Shown in pieces: positions 49,224 through 60,930 of a DNA stretch of 64,000 nt. The position numbers were made by a program, and so were the translations under genes. Position 1 is the stretch's first letter. Each line of letters opens with the position of its first letter. The notes under the pieces were generated by a model. It ran no database searches. It had not been told where the DNA came from and was given only the letters and a program-made list of their open reading frames with translations. The DNA comes from Cyclina sinensis (lineage: Eukaryota; Mollusca; Bivalvia; Venerida; Veneridae): assembly GCA_012932295.1 (NCBI GenBank), contig JAAONU010000016.1, positions 33,584,647 to 33,648,646 of the forward strand, written 5' to 3'.

Positions 49224-49267
49224 GTTTGCAGTTCTGGGGTTTTCATAACAACAATGGTCAAAATCAG
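49224..49267 (+). CDS. VMAT-like: SLC18/VMAT-like transporter exon (end of TM6 and loop)
   Basis: Acceptor TTTCTTTCAG and donor CAGGTAGGT at 49268 (an alternative donor GGTAACG lies four bases downstream). It enters in phase 1 and reads (G)LQFWGFHNNNGQNQ, continuing LLNI-G from the previous exon. This matches the end of TM6 and the start of the large cytosolic loop in VMATs (family text ...DGAIQLFVLQPSR...). The following exon, expected to carry a DPYI-like block before TM7, is not seen in the window. Confidence 0.8.
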
Positions 49268-49552
49268 GTAGGTAACGTTGAAAACATATATATTGGAAGG
49301 AAATAGTAAAAGACGAAAATAAACGTTTTTTCTTTGTATATGTCTTAAGGTAATGCGTTCGTCTTAAGCACTTTTCAGAAAAAAAAAGTGCTTGAACTTG
49401 CCTCTGAGATCAGCATTCAACATTCAGCACGACAGACAGTTTTCGATGGATTTTCGTTTTCTGAATATCCAACCGAATGTTCGGCGTTCCGCTCGACTGT
49501 TGTTTATATTTCTTTTCCTGAATGCTGACGCAGCTCGACATTCGCTTTTTAG
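49268..49552. other. Non-coding intron sequence
   Basis: It contains related words such as CAGCATTCAACATTCAGC and GCAGCTCGACATTCGC that recur just beyond the repeat at 50341-50385. Nothing coding. Confidence 0.45.
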
Positions 49553-50322
49553 CTCACTTGAGCACAGCTGAGGGTGAACTTCTAGGATCCTTAAATGTCA
49601 GATGCCCATCGTCCGTCATTAAAAATTGCCTTAATAAAATCTTGAATAATTTCGAATATAGGTCATGTCTGACTGAAAACTAGTTCACATGGCAAAATCA
49701 AAGGAAAACTTTGATAACGTTTTAGAGGCCACATTTTTTGTTCAAATGACATGAAAACACGTCGGAATGTTTGTCTTGGTGATATCTAGGTCAAATTTGA
49801 TTATGTATTATCTTTGATCAGGGTCAAAACAAAGGAAAACCTTTTTAATTTTCTTGAGACTACATTTTCTTTCTAAATGTCATGAAAATTTGCTGTTTGC
49901 CTTGATAATATGTAGGTCATATTTGAATATGGATCATTTGGGGTCAAAACTAGGTCATGGGGTCAAAACATAGAAAAACTATGTTAACACTCAAGAGACT
50001 ACTTTTCCTTCCCAAATGTCATGAAAATTTTTCAGAATGTTTGACTTGATGATATCTAGGTCAAGTTAGAATATCTGTCATCTGGGGTCAAAAACTTGAT
50101 AAAATCGGATTAAAACTCAGTTTTACCTTGTAAACACGCTTGATGTCCAAATGGCATGAAAATATGTCAGAATGTTTATCTTCATGATTTATAGATCAAG
50201 TTTGATTTTGGTTCATCTCTTTTCTTGAACCAAACTCATCCCATCATGTGTTCCAGAGTTATGGCCCCTTAGCAGCAGGAAGCAGGTGAACTTCTTTTAG
50301 CCATGAGGCCCGCTTGTTTTAC
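49553..50322 (+). repeat. Interspersed repeat starting AGCTCACTTGAGCACAGC
   Basis: It begins TTTTTAGCTCACTTGAGCAC and ends AGGTGAACTTCTTTTAGCC, CCCGCTTG. Inside are diverged ~130-170-bp units (AAATGTCATGAAAATTTGTC, AGAATGTTTGTCTTGATGAT, ATCTAGGTCAAGTTTGA, GGGGTCAAAA). The start resembles that of the 16.4 kb repeat. Non-coding. Confidence 0.65.
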
Positions 50323-51249
50323 TCTCTTTTTTTAATGTCGTGTCTATTGTTGAGCTAGCTCGACATTCAGCTCTACAGTTGTTTCTCAAAGTCATTTCAG
50401 AATAGAAATAGCATTTTTTTTGGAGGTAACACATTAACAAAAGTGAGAACGTAAAAAAGCAAAAAAGTGGCATTTATCACTGATTGGTGGTTACGGGTTT
50501 GAGCCCTGCTGCCGACCTTTTCCATTTTTCTATTTTTACGGGGAATGGAATGCTAGTACTAGTCCTTCTCTGGAGAAACGATATTTAGTTAAACTGCCTG
50601 CTCTCTATCTCCCTCTCACTCTCTCGCGTGGGCGCACTCATTGGTGAGTAAAATAATTCGACGGACAAACAAACAGGCTTTACTATACTATGAGTTTGCT
50701 TCTGTATTTGAATTTAAATGTACACAAATATCTAACCGACTGTATGCTGATAAGTTTCTTGTTACTTACATCCATCCATACTGTAATAATAAAAAGTGTT
50801 TACTTATTAACAATTTCGTTGTTGGTGGTGATACTTTTAGCAAACGTAATTGTTTCATTTAAACTGTACTGAAGTCTTATTGTTAACACCTTTATGTAAC
50901 AGAAATGCTGTGTGTTATTAAGAGAAAGCCAATTAAGTTTACGATATAATTCCTGTTTCTTCAGAATAATTTAAGCAGCTCTTTTTGTAGGATATTATTT
51001 TTTTTAAAGATTGGTGTTCGTACACGTGTCCCATTTCTTACAACGGTAAACGAAGTCAAGATGTATGGAGAGTTAAACAGAGCAGCTTTTTAAATTATTT
51101 AGCAAGTTTTGTCTACAGCAATTTCAGATGCTTGTCAAACAAAAGCCAGCGCAAGCGGGGGCGATGCTCGACTTTTTCGTATTTCCAAAGGCAAACACAT
51201 CAGAGTAACCATATTGTGGTGAAGGGATTTCAAATGAAACATCATTTGT
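50323..51249. other. Non-coding; two overlapping small ORFs not supported
   Basis: ORFs at 50641-50862 and 50690-50872 overlap in different frames; neither shows a family signature. CATTTATCACTGATTGGTGG, GGGTTTGAGCCC at 50471-50506 weakly resembles a tRNA B-box region. Confidence 0.4.
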
Positions 51250-53245
51250 AAATAATTATTAAATTTATCCATACATAACAAAGTTATGGCCAGTTTTAGC
51301 CACATTTAGAAATTTGACCTTAAAGGTCAAGGTCAAGTTCAGTTTAACCTTCTTTGGAGGTATTGCCTCAAAGGTAGTTATGCCCAAGCATGAAGACAGT
51401 ATATCCATTAATAACAAAGATATAGCGAAGTTAAGCAATGTAAAGGTCATTTAAAGGTCAAGGAAATACTTGAATTGTTAAACATGTTTGTTTTATTCTC
51501 AGTGTTGTTTTATCCCAGTATAGATCAAATCTGTCTATAAATAACAAAAAGTTGGCTATTGTAGCAAAATTCAATAATTTCACCTTTACGGTCAAGGTCA
51601 TTTTTAGTTCTAGGTCATACATGAATAATTTAATATGATGGTTTTGTCAGAAGTGTCGTTTTGTCCAAGTATGAATCAAATCCAAATAAAATAACTTGAA
51701 CTTGAATGTCCTCGTCTTATTAAGGTCAAGGTCATACTTGTATGATTCAACTTGTCAGTTTTGTCATAAGTGTTGTTTTGTCCAAGTATGAATCAAATCT
51801 GTAATTCTTCAATAATTTGACCTTGACTGTCAAGGTCATTTTAAGGTTAAGGTCATACTTGAATAATATAACGTGTAGGTTTTGTCATAAGTGTTGTTTT
51901 GTCCCAGTATGAATCAAATTAAACAATGAATTACAAAGTTATGGCCAATTTAAGCAAATAACTTGACCTTGAATGTCAAGGTCATCTAAAGGTTATGGTC
52001 ATACTTTAATAAATCGAAATGTCGGTTTTGTTGTTTTATCAAATCCGTAAGTAAACAACAGTTCTGACAATTTTAAGAAAATTTCAATCATTTGATTCTT
52101 AATTATCAAGGTCATTTTTGGGTCAAGGTCATACCTGAATTATTCAACATGTCAGTTTTTCAAAGGTTTAATTTGTTTTATCCAAGTATAAATCATATCC
52201 AACCATAAGTAACAAAATTATGACCAATTTTAACAAAATTCAATAATTTGATGTTGCCTGTCAAGTTCATTATTTAGGTCAAGGTCATACTTGAAAGAAT
52301 CAAAATGTCGGCTTTGTCATAAGTATTGTTTGTCTAAGTATGAATAAAATCCATAAATGAATAAAAAAAGTCATGACAATTTAAGCAAAATTCAATTATC
52401 TGACCTTGACGGTCAAGGTCATTTTTAGGTCATGGTCAAACTTGAGTTATTGAACCTGTCGAGTTGTCATAAGTGTTGTTTTGTCCCAAGTATGAATCAA
52501 ATCCAGCAACAAATAACAAAGTTATGGCAAATTGTAGCAAAATTCAATACTTTGACCTTGACTGTCAATGTCATTTTGAGGTCAAGGTCAAACATGAAAG
52601 AATCATAATCATAAATCATGACGGATTTGTCATAAGTGTTGTTTTATCCAAGTATGAATCAAATGCACCAATAAATGACAAAGATGTGAAAATTTGAGCA
52701 AAATTCAATAATTTGACCTTGACGGTCACGGTCATTTTAAGATTAAGGTCATACTAGAATAATTAAACATGTCGGATTTGTCATAAGTGTTGTTTTTTCC
52801 AAGAATGAATAAAATCAAACCACAAATAACAAAGGTATGGCCAGTTTTAGCAAAATTCAATAATTTTACCTTGACTGTCAAGGTCATTTAAAGGTCAAAG
52901 TCACAGTTGAAAGAATCAAAAAGGTGGATTTGTCTTTGTCTTTGTGTTGTTTTGTCCAAGTATGAATCAAATCAATAAATATATTAGAAAGTAATGACAA
53001 TTTAAGCAAAATTCAATCATCTGACCTTGACAGTCGAGGTCATTTTAAGGTCATGGTCATGCTTGAGTTATTTAACATGTCAGTTTTGTCATAATTGTTG
53101 ATCTTTCCAAGTTTTAACCAAACCAACTATAAACAACAAATTTATGGCAAATTAAGGCAAAATTCAATATTTTGCCGGTCAGGGTCATTTTAAGGTAAAG
53201 GTCACACTTGAATATTTTAACATGTCGGCTTTGTCATAAGTGTTT
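51250..53245 (+). repeat. ~150-bp tandem array rich in TTGACCTTGA / TCAAGGTCA
   Basis: About 12-13 diverged units carry AATAACAAAGTTATGGCCAA, GCAAAATTCAATAATTTGAC, CTTGACTGTCAAGGTCATTT, AAGGTCAAGGTCATACTTGA, GTCATAAGTGTTGTTTTGTC and AAGTATGAATCAAATC. Within each unit TTGACCTTGA and TCAAGGTCA face each other across a few bases, making small inverted repeats. Non-coding. Confidence 0.85.
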
Positions 53246-53261
53246 TTGTTTTTTGTTTTTT

Positions 53262-54934
53262 TTTTCCTGTATAGTATGAAGATCTGGATTAGGTAATGAT
53301 ATAAAAAGGTGTGTAAAGAGTGGTAATAGAAGGGATTTTGCAACTGTAATTCTACCAATAAGAGTTAATTTTCTTTTTTTCCAGTATGAAACAGAAACTT
53401 GATAAGTTACTGTTAGATTTTGTGTGGCAAGGACCGCCAAAAATTAAGCATTCAGTTCTAGTTAAAGAATACTCTGAGGGGGGGTTAAAAATGACTGATT
53501 TATTATTATATATCAAAAGTTTAAAACTTACATGGCTTAGGAGGCTTATTATATTTGAAAACAGATGTTTTAATATTCTTAGTAGTTTATTTAATTTTGA
53601 GAAACTGTGTAATTGTGGAAAGGAATATACTGATATTGTAGCAAGACCATTAAAAAATGATTTTTGGAAAGATGTTTTAAATGCATATTCTAGTTTTATT
53701 TCTTGTATAAGTGTTAACAGTATTTATGATTTCTTAGAGATGCCTTTATTTTACAATCATAACTTACTTATTGACAGGAAACCTATATTTTTAAAACAAT
53801 GGTACAATGGTACGATAAAGGAATACGAAGGATGTTATGAATATAAATTGCAAATTTACTGATAGAATAGAATTAGAAAGGTTAACAGGTTTTAAAATCA
53901 ATTTTCTGTTACATGCTGGTATAAAAAGGAATATTACACAGCTTCTAAATAAGTTTCATCTAACAGAACTAACTACAACCGAGTGTTTCTTTCCGATAAT
54001 ACCTTTTTATTTAAAACCAATCATTAAAGCGCGTAAAGGTACACAAGATGTGTATAATATCTTAATAAAAAATAATGATACTCCAACATGTCAAGAAAAA
54101 TGGGACAGTATGTTTGATATTGATTTAGCAGAATGGAAACAAATCTATAGCTGGGTTTTTAAGGTTTGTAAAGATACATATCTGCAATGGCTACAGTCAA
54201 GAATAATACATAGAATACTTGGTACAAATGCCTTATTGTATAAAATGAACAAATGTAGTTCTGATTTGTGTACTTTTTGCCAAGAAGCTTCAGAAACCAT
54301 TTATCATTTATTTTGGGAATGCCGTTTTTCTCAGTCTTTAATATCTGAAGTAAAAAATATTGTATCTTTTAGTGATGCAAAGTTTTTCATAAACAGTAAA
54401 TGCTTTATCCTAGGGTTTCCTTATATTAACTTAAATCATTATAATGAGTTGTGTGTAGAAATGAAAAAATATATTTTTTCATGTAAAAAAAGAAATATAA
54501 AGCCATCCTTTCTAGGTTTGATAAACAGTTTGGAACTTTCCTCTGCAATTATAGAAAAAACGTCGAAAAATGAAAAGCTTAAAGGTTATTGGTCACTTGT
54601 TGAACAGTTATGTTGTTTTCCATAGGATGAACATGTTTGCTATTAATTGTTCTTCTTACTTAAAATCAGATTTGACAAGATTGCTTTTTTTTTCTTTTCT
54701 TTTTCGATTTTTCTTCCCAATAATATAAAGGCCTTTTACAAAAGCCGTTTATTTTCCTGCTATTTCTGTGGATATGTATAATCACATTAATTATAGTTAT
54801 ATTATAAGTATTATATCCATTTCATATAAGCATTTGTAAGGTTAGTAGGGGATGGTTCCCCGACCCGTACCTAACTAGTTACGGGGAGAATAAACGGGGT
54901 TACCCAGATGGGACCTAAAAAAAAAAAAAAAAAA
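53262..54934 (+). mobile_element. LINE (L1/Tx1-like) 3' part with inverted 5' segment
   Basis: From 53386 to 54625 it encodes the ORF2 C-terminal half in two frames. It ends with a GC hairpin (54857-54887) and poly(A) 54917-54934. The segment 53266-53385 encodes the immediately preceding part of the same protein on the minus strand (WKKRKLTLIGRITVAKSLL, FTHLFISLPNPDLHTIQ). The copy is therefore inverted at its 5' end. It sits at the right end of the 150-bp array. Confidence 0.88.
53386..54625 (+). pseudogene. LINE ORF2 C-terminal fragment, frameshifted
   Basis: The first frame (53386-53862) begins KQKLDKLLLDFVWQGPPKIK, with HSVLVKEYSEGGLKMTDL and KLTWLRRL, the usual text after the reverse transcriptase thumb. 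The second frame (53837-54625) carries CKFTDRIELERLTGFKINF, YLQWLQSRIIHRILGTNALL, CTFCQEASETIYHLFWEC (a CxxC...H...C zinc-knuckle-like end) and a Lys-rich tail, ending at TAG 54623-54625. One frameshift lies at about 53838. No reverse transcriptase catalytic core is present, so it is dead. Confidence 0.85.
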
Positions 54935-56149
54935 TATGAACAATATTTTCGGACGGGAACGGCAACGGCAAATGCAACGACAGCATGACTGTAGCAATAA
55001 CTCGATTTTTTCATCGAAAAAAGTCGAGCTAAAAAATAAGATTTTATGAATATCTACATTTCCAGTATTAAATTTCCAAATCAAATATTTCATTTTCAGA
55101 CTCTCGGCAGTCTTTATTGCCGCAAATCAAAAACATGGATCGTATTTGTATAAATTAGAGTTTGCAAAAACTGATGGATCTATTGTTTTGAAATCCACAT
55201 AAAAATTTCTCGTTTCGCTCACTATTTTCATACTGTGTAGTCTCGCTTTTGCAAACTCGGCCACCTTTTATGAGTAAAGGTCTTAGCAGGTAGAATTGAG
55301 TCCATTTGAGTGCACGGTTTTTATTGTATTTTTAAGGAACCTTAAGCTACAGTACTCTATTTTGTTTAAAGATGCCGGTAAAAAGGAATTTAATATATAT
55401 GTTTAAATTGAAGACCTGTCTGTTCAGATATATTATAACTAACGTAATGCATATTTTTTTAAAAGAACAACAACAACATATTTGTTCAACTTTTTATTTC
55501 CATATATATCTTGATGTTAATGGGGATAATTATGATACTGAAACATTGTTTGTTTTGTTAAGTAACAAAATAACATAAATTTCATAGAATAACATGCTTG
55601 AACAGAATTACAGACATAGAATAACAAATATAACGTGTAATATCAATTAAAATAATAAACCATGCTTTGTTTACTTTGATAAAATTCAACATATAGACAA
55701 TGTGAGATACAGTCACTTATTACTATGCTTCTGATCTGTCATACATGTATATGTAATTTTAAGAGGTAATACATTAAGATGAGGTCAAGCAATTCTAAAA
55801 ATTGATAAGGGTTCTTGTTCACATTCATTGCAAAACAGTATAATGGTCCTATATTTATGCTCATTTTGGTAATAGGTTCTATTTCTGTACTAACAATATA
55901 TTTTAGACACAATATTATTGAAAAAATATACAATGTAACACTGAACTGAACAATAGGAAAGAGTGAATTAGTAGTTCATTGGTATTTCAGTGCTTTTTCC
56001 TGCCTTGTATCAATACTTGTAATGACATAATGAATTATAATGAAAAATGTTAATAAAATGTTATAATTATAAGCAGGGTGATGTGGTGTTTCCTTTTTAA
56101 ATATAGCATTGTTTATACCCTAAGGATTTGCACTGAGTATTTCTAATAG
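54935..56149. other. Non-coding, no gene recognised
   Basis: AT-rich. ORFs at 55372-55578 and 55739-55933 lack any family signature. Confidence 0.5.
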
Positions 56150-58345
56150 TTTTCTACGGAATCCTGTTTGGGCCAATGAAAATGTTGCCGTCGCGCTTAG
56201 AGGTAGACGCTCGACAACGCGACGCGACATTGCGAAAATGCGATACGACGCTCGACAATGGGAAGCGACGCGCGCAAATTTCAAACGAAATATCGCGATT
56301 TCATTTCGTATTGTCGCGCTATAAAAGCGCGAAATATCGCATTGTCGCTTCGCATTGTCGTGCGTCGTATCGCATTGTCGCGGTGTCGCGTCGCGGTGTC
56401 GCGTCGCGATGTCGCGTCGCGTTGTTGTCTGTCGCGTTCTGCATTTGTGTAGGCCTCGACGCACGACAATACGATACGACGCTCGAAAATGCCAAGCGTT
56501 CTCTACCGGTGACAGGTTAAAATGTTGCAAGATCTATATGCCGTCTGACGGTGCAATGACAATATTTCACGTGCATATGTATTATCCGGCCCTCCCCAAA
56601 GCCATACCGTATGTTTAGAGCATGGCCGTGATTGCCGCATTTTCCTTGTGGATTTTGTTCTTAATTAATTCGATGGCCGGAATATACAATTTGCCCATTT
56701 CCGGGAGACGCACGACAACGCGATACGATATTTCATTAAATGTCGCATCGCAATGTGTAGTGTCGCTTCGCATTTTCGAGCGTCGTGTCGGGTTGTCTTG
56801 TGTCGTTTGGCATTTTCGTGTGTCGCGGTAGAGGATTACACACGATACGCGACAATGCGAATTGACATTGTGAAAGTGTTGCGTCGCGTTGTCGCGCGTC
56901 GCTTGGCATTGTCGAGCGTCGTATCGTATTGTCGTGCGTCGAGGCCTACACAAATGCAGAACGCGACGGACGACAACGCGACGCGACATCTTACGGAATC
57001 CTGATGGGGCCAATTGAAATGTCGCCGTCGCGCTTAGAGGTAGACGCTTGACAACGCGACGCGACATCGCGAAAATGCGATACGACGCTCGACAATGCAA
57101 AGCGACGCGCGACAATTTCAAACGAAATATCACATTGTCGCTTCGCATTGTCGTTCGTCGTATCGCACTGTCGTGATGGCGCGTCGCGTTTTCGCGATGT
57201 CGCGTCGCGTTGTCGTCCGTCGTGTTCTGCATTTGTGTAGGCTTCGACGCACGACAATGCGATACGACGCTCGACAATGCGAAGCGACGCGCGACAACAC
57301 GACCAGACATTTTCACAATATCGTATCGCATTGTCGTGCGTCGTGAGTGATCCTCTACCGCGACACACGAAAATGCCAAACGACACTAGACAACGCGACG
57401 CGACGCTCGAAAACGCGAAGCGACACTCGACAATGCGACGCGACATTTAATGGAATATCGTATCGCGTTGTCGTGCGTCTACCGGAAAATGGCAATTGTA
57501 TATTCCGGCCATCGAATTAATTAAGAACAAATTCTACAAGAAAATGCAGCAATCACGGCTATCTCTAAAATGGCTACGGGGAGGGCCGGATAATACACAG
57601 GCACGTAAAATTTTGTCATCACACCGTCAGAAGGCATATAGAACTTGTAACATTTTAACCTGTCACCGGTAGACGCACGACAACGCGATACGATATTCCA
57701 TTAAATGTCGCGTCGCATTGTCGAGTGTCGCTTCGCGTTTTCGAGCGTCGCGTCGCGTTGTCTAGTGTCGTTTGGCATTTTCGTGTGTCGAGGCCTACAC
57801 AAATGCAGAACGCGATGGACGACAACGCGACGCGACATCGCGACAACACGACGCGACACCTCGACAATGCGATACGACGCACGACAATGCAAAGCGACAA
57901 TGCAATATTTCGCGCTTTTATAGCGCGACAATACGAAATGAAATCGCGATATTTCGTTTGACATTTTCGCGCGTCGCTTCGCATTGTCGAGCGTCGTATC
58001 GCATTTTCGCAATGTCGAGTCGCGTTGTCGAGCGTCTTCCTCTAAGCGCGACGGTGACATTTTAATTGGCCTCAACAGGATTCCGTTACATCGAGACAAC
58101 GCAACGCAACACCGCGACAATGCGATACGACGCACGACAATGCGAAGCGACAATGCGATATTTCGCGCTTTTGTAGCGCGACAATACGAAAGGAAATCGC
58201 GATATTTTGTTTGACATTGTCGCGCGTCGCTTCCCATTGTCGAGCGTCGTATCGCATTTTCGCAATGTCGCGTCGCGTTGTCGAGCGTCTACCTCTAAGC
58301 GCGACAGCGACATTTTCATTGGCCTCAACAGGATTCTGTAGTTTA
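56150..58345. mobile_element. CpG-rich foldback element of ~20-bp words
   Basis: End module: GGCCAATGAAAATGTYGC, CGTCGCGCTTAGAGGTAGAC. It appears on plus at about 56170 and 57010 and on minus at about 58070 and 58325. Between ends run chains of CGACAATGCGA, TACGACGCTCGACAATGCGA, AGCGACGC and complements. A non-repetitive module (CCGGTGACAGGTTAAAATGT ... GGCCGGAATATACAATTTGC) at 56500-56705 is inverted at 57485-57670, giving an axis at about 57087. CpG density far exceeds the flanks. Arg/Cys-rich ORFs on both strands are artefacts. No transposase. Confidence 0.8.
56320..56345. promoter_or_regulatory. TATAAAAG inside a GCGC palindrome (one of three)
   Basis: TCGCGCTATAAAAGCGCGA occurs here. 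Complementary copies lie at about 57908-57928 (TTTATAG) and 58159-58179 (TTTGTAG, TATA lost). A TATA-like core in a perfect GC frame is unusual, but no transcript evidence exists. Confidence 0.35.
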
Positions 58346-59652
58346 CAGAGGAAGTGTTATGTTTTTTTACAAATTAATAAAGGACCAGGTTTGGAGGTAC
58401 AAGGTCATTTCAAAATATCTGCTGGTTGATTTTCTTAATGTCATCTTATTCTTGTCAGAAATTTCGAGGTGAGTAAAGCTGAAAGGGGGGGGGGGGGGGG
58501 TAAATTTGCATGTAAATCACCAAATGTTGAAACTCTCCTTAGAGCCACATATGCCATTCCATCTTGGAAAACGTCACCGCAAATATCTATGCATGCTGTC
58601 TTTAATGACTGACACTTTATGTATTGTTACACCAAATGATATAGCCAGGGGTATTTGTGTCCGCTGGACCATAATTCTTGTTTTTCACACAATGGATTGG
58701 ACTGTTATTGGTTTCAACAGGTTATTGATTTCAACTGGTATATGCTCGTTTTCATTGTGTATTGCCCCTACTTTTGGATTCTTGACTGTATAATCTGAAT
58801 GTCTTTCTCTGTCGTACTCTATTTAATAGTGATGCACATCAACAAAATAAAATAAACAGCAGTAATTTTCCTTGCCATGTGTTGACAGTTACGTTAACAA
58901 ATCTGGCCTACAGAATATGATAATCCATTTTTCATATGAATGTTAAAGTTGTAACCTAAAATTTAGTTTACAGGAGCTTAAATGATATATATTAGAACAA
59001 ATTATTCATATAATCACTAAATATACAAAAATGTTCAAACAATGTTGACATGAAAACCGAATTTGAGCATTATCTCCCTTGACTCCACTATTTGGGCACC
59101 TGCTATTTACAGGGTATTTTCGATAACCAGCTATGATTTTGTTATAACGATGCTTATTCTCCAGATTAAACACAACTTTAATATTAAAGTTGACTTCATC
59201 AATTAAGTAAAGCTGCTTCTTCCTTTGCAGAAATCTTAGACATAAAACCTCCCCATAAATCATGTATCTAAACACAATGGAGCATAACCAATATTACTAG
59301 ACAGTCACGTGATTCTGTCCGAGAATTTCTGGAATAACACAACAACCGAATCAAGCATTCTCAAATTGATTCAACAGGTAGTACATCGTAAAAATACGTA
59401 ATGCTTCGGCAATAATCGGATCTTCAAAAAGCCAGTCAAAACTTAGAATTACATAATACTGGATAACACTAACCCCGCTCAAATTGTACATATAGGAATA
59501 TAAAACTGGCAATTTTCAGTACAGAAAACACTTAAGTATAACCAGACAAATCAGTAATAAAGGCAAAACAGTCGCTGCTCTTTGCATTCAACGCTTATTG
59601 CTTTCTTATCAAACTGGATCGTTGCGCAATAAGGCCAGGTCATGACTGGAAC
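58346..59652. other. Non-coding with a G16 tract
   Basis: G run at 58485-58500. ORFs at 58506-58793 and 59006-59275 (minus) are not recognised. Confidence 0.45.
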
Positions 59653-60923
59653 CAGGGCCTTAATTGAGAGGGAATGGACACTCGAAAATTGTGAAAATAT
59701 GGTGTCGCGCGCATGCGCAGTAGGTTCTTTATAAATACCTTAATGGCGGTTGGTATATGTTTTTGATAGTATAATCAAATGCTTAAAAAACAACTTACAG
59801 TAACAAATTACAGTACGAATTCTAGCCGAATTAGTTAAATAAATATTTCCCATATTGTTTTGATTATCTAGTTTGTTATTTTTCAATGCAGCTTTTGCTT
59901 AAAAAACAATGAAAATCGATACTAAAATGGAATCGCTGTTTTCCAAAATGGCGGAAAGCATGTACAAATCCTTGTTGTCTGGTCAACTTTCGGGGGGTAT
60001 CAGACGAAAATGGAGTTACAAAATAAGTCAGCATTAGATGGAAGTTGATAAAAGGACATAGAACTGAGCTTTACAATATATTTGATTGCTATATCTGTGT
60101 TTGTTTACGAAATAAAGCACCGTAAACATATAGCAGTTTTGTCGAAAATACAGTCATTCAGTGATCATCAACGTACTGAATTTCGGGTGGTATCAGTGCA
60201 AACAGACTTGATAAAAACACTAAACATCAATTGCATCGCATTCTACTTAGACGGAATTGAGATTTGGATATAAGGTTTCCAACCTTCTCTTCATATTAAC
60301 TTTATAATGGACGGTTGAATATTGTGCATTCATCAAATCGAGACAGATTTTTTACCAAAAGAGAGAGAGAAAAACATATCGAGTTATTGTCCTTTTACTC
60401 GTCCGCTTGCAAATGAAACTTCTTTTGTTGAAGTAAAAATTAAATATTTTAAAAGGTGAATGTTTCTTCTTTCTTACAAATTTTAATTTTTGAAAATCGG
60501 TGCATAACTGACAAAAAGACTGATGTTTTTGTAAACTAGGTGCGAGCATTGCATGCCAAGTTTCCGCTAACCAACGGTATATAACTACAAAAAAAAAGAG
60601 AAAAGCGGATTGAGTTGTCGTCTTTTACTCGTTGGCTTGCAAGAAAAACTTCCATTGTTGAATTAAAATATAGATATTAAAAAAGGTGAATGTTTCTTCT
60701 TTTTTACAAATTTTAGATTTTGAAAATCAGCCCATTATGGACAAAAAGACCGATGTTTTTGTAAAGTAGGTGCGAGCATTGCATTCAAACTTACCCCGAA
60801 CCAACGATATGTAATCAATTATCGATTTTCCGCTATAAGATAAACAGGTGAACGCGCGACAGCATAATTTGGTTACTCTATCGATAGATAAAGAGTGTCC
60901 ATTCCCTCTCAATTAAGGCCCTG
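59653..60923. mobile_element. Non-autonomous element with perfect 31-bp TIRs
   Basis: CAGGGCCTTAATTGAGAGGG... at 59653-59683 and its exact complement at 60893-60923. CTGGAAC flanks both sides directly (59646-59652, 60924-60930). The 1,271 bp have no transposase. The CAGGG start and 7-bp (perhaps 8-bp degraded) duplication point to hAT. Inside are two tandem ~232-bp units (about 60340-60570 and 60585-60800) sharing TTTTACTCGTYGGCTTGCAA, GGTGAATGTTTCTTCTTT, GGTGCGAGCATTGCAT. Confidence 0.85.
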
Positions 60924-60930
60924 CTGGAAC

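Noticed and set aside
50641..50872. Two overlapping small ORFs, one very hydrophobic
   Set aside because: Different frames of the same AT-rich stretch, with no start context, splice sites or family match.
52473..52697. 74-codon ORF in the 150-bp array
   Set aside because: Incidental frame through repeat units; the homologous frame is closed in neighbouring units.
56120..58257. Many Arg/Cys/Ser-rich ORFs of 60-254 codons on both strands
   Set aside because: They arise from the CGACAATGCGA-type words in the foldback; both strands and several frames are open equally, as expected of low-complexity CpG-rich DNA.
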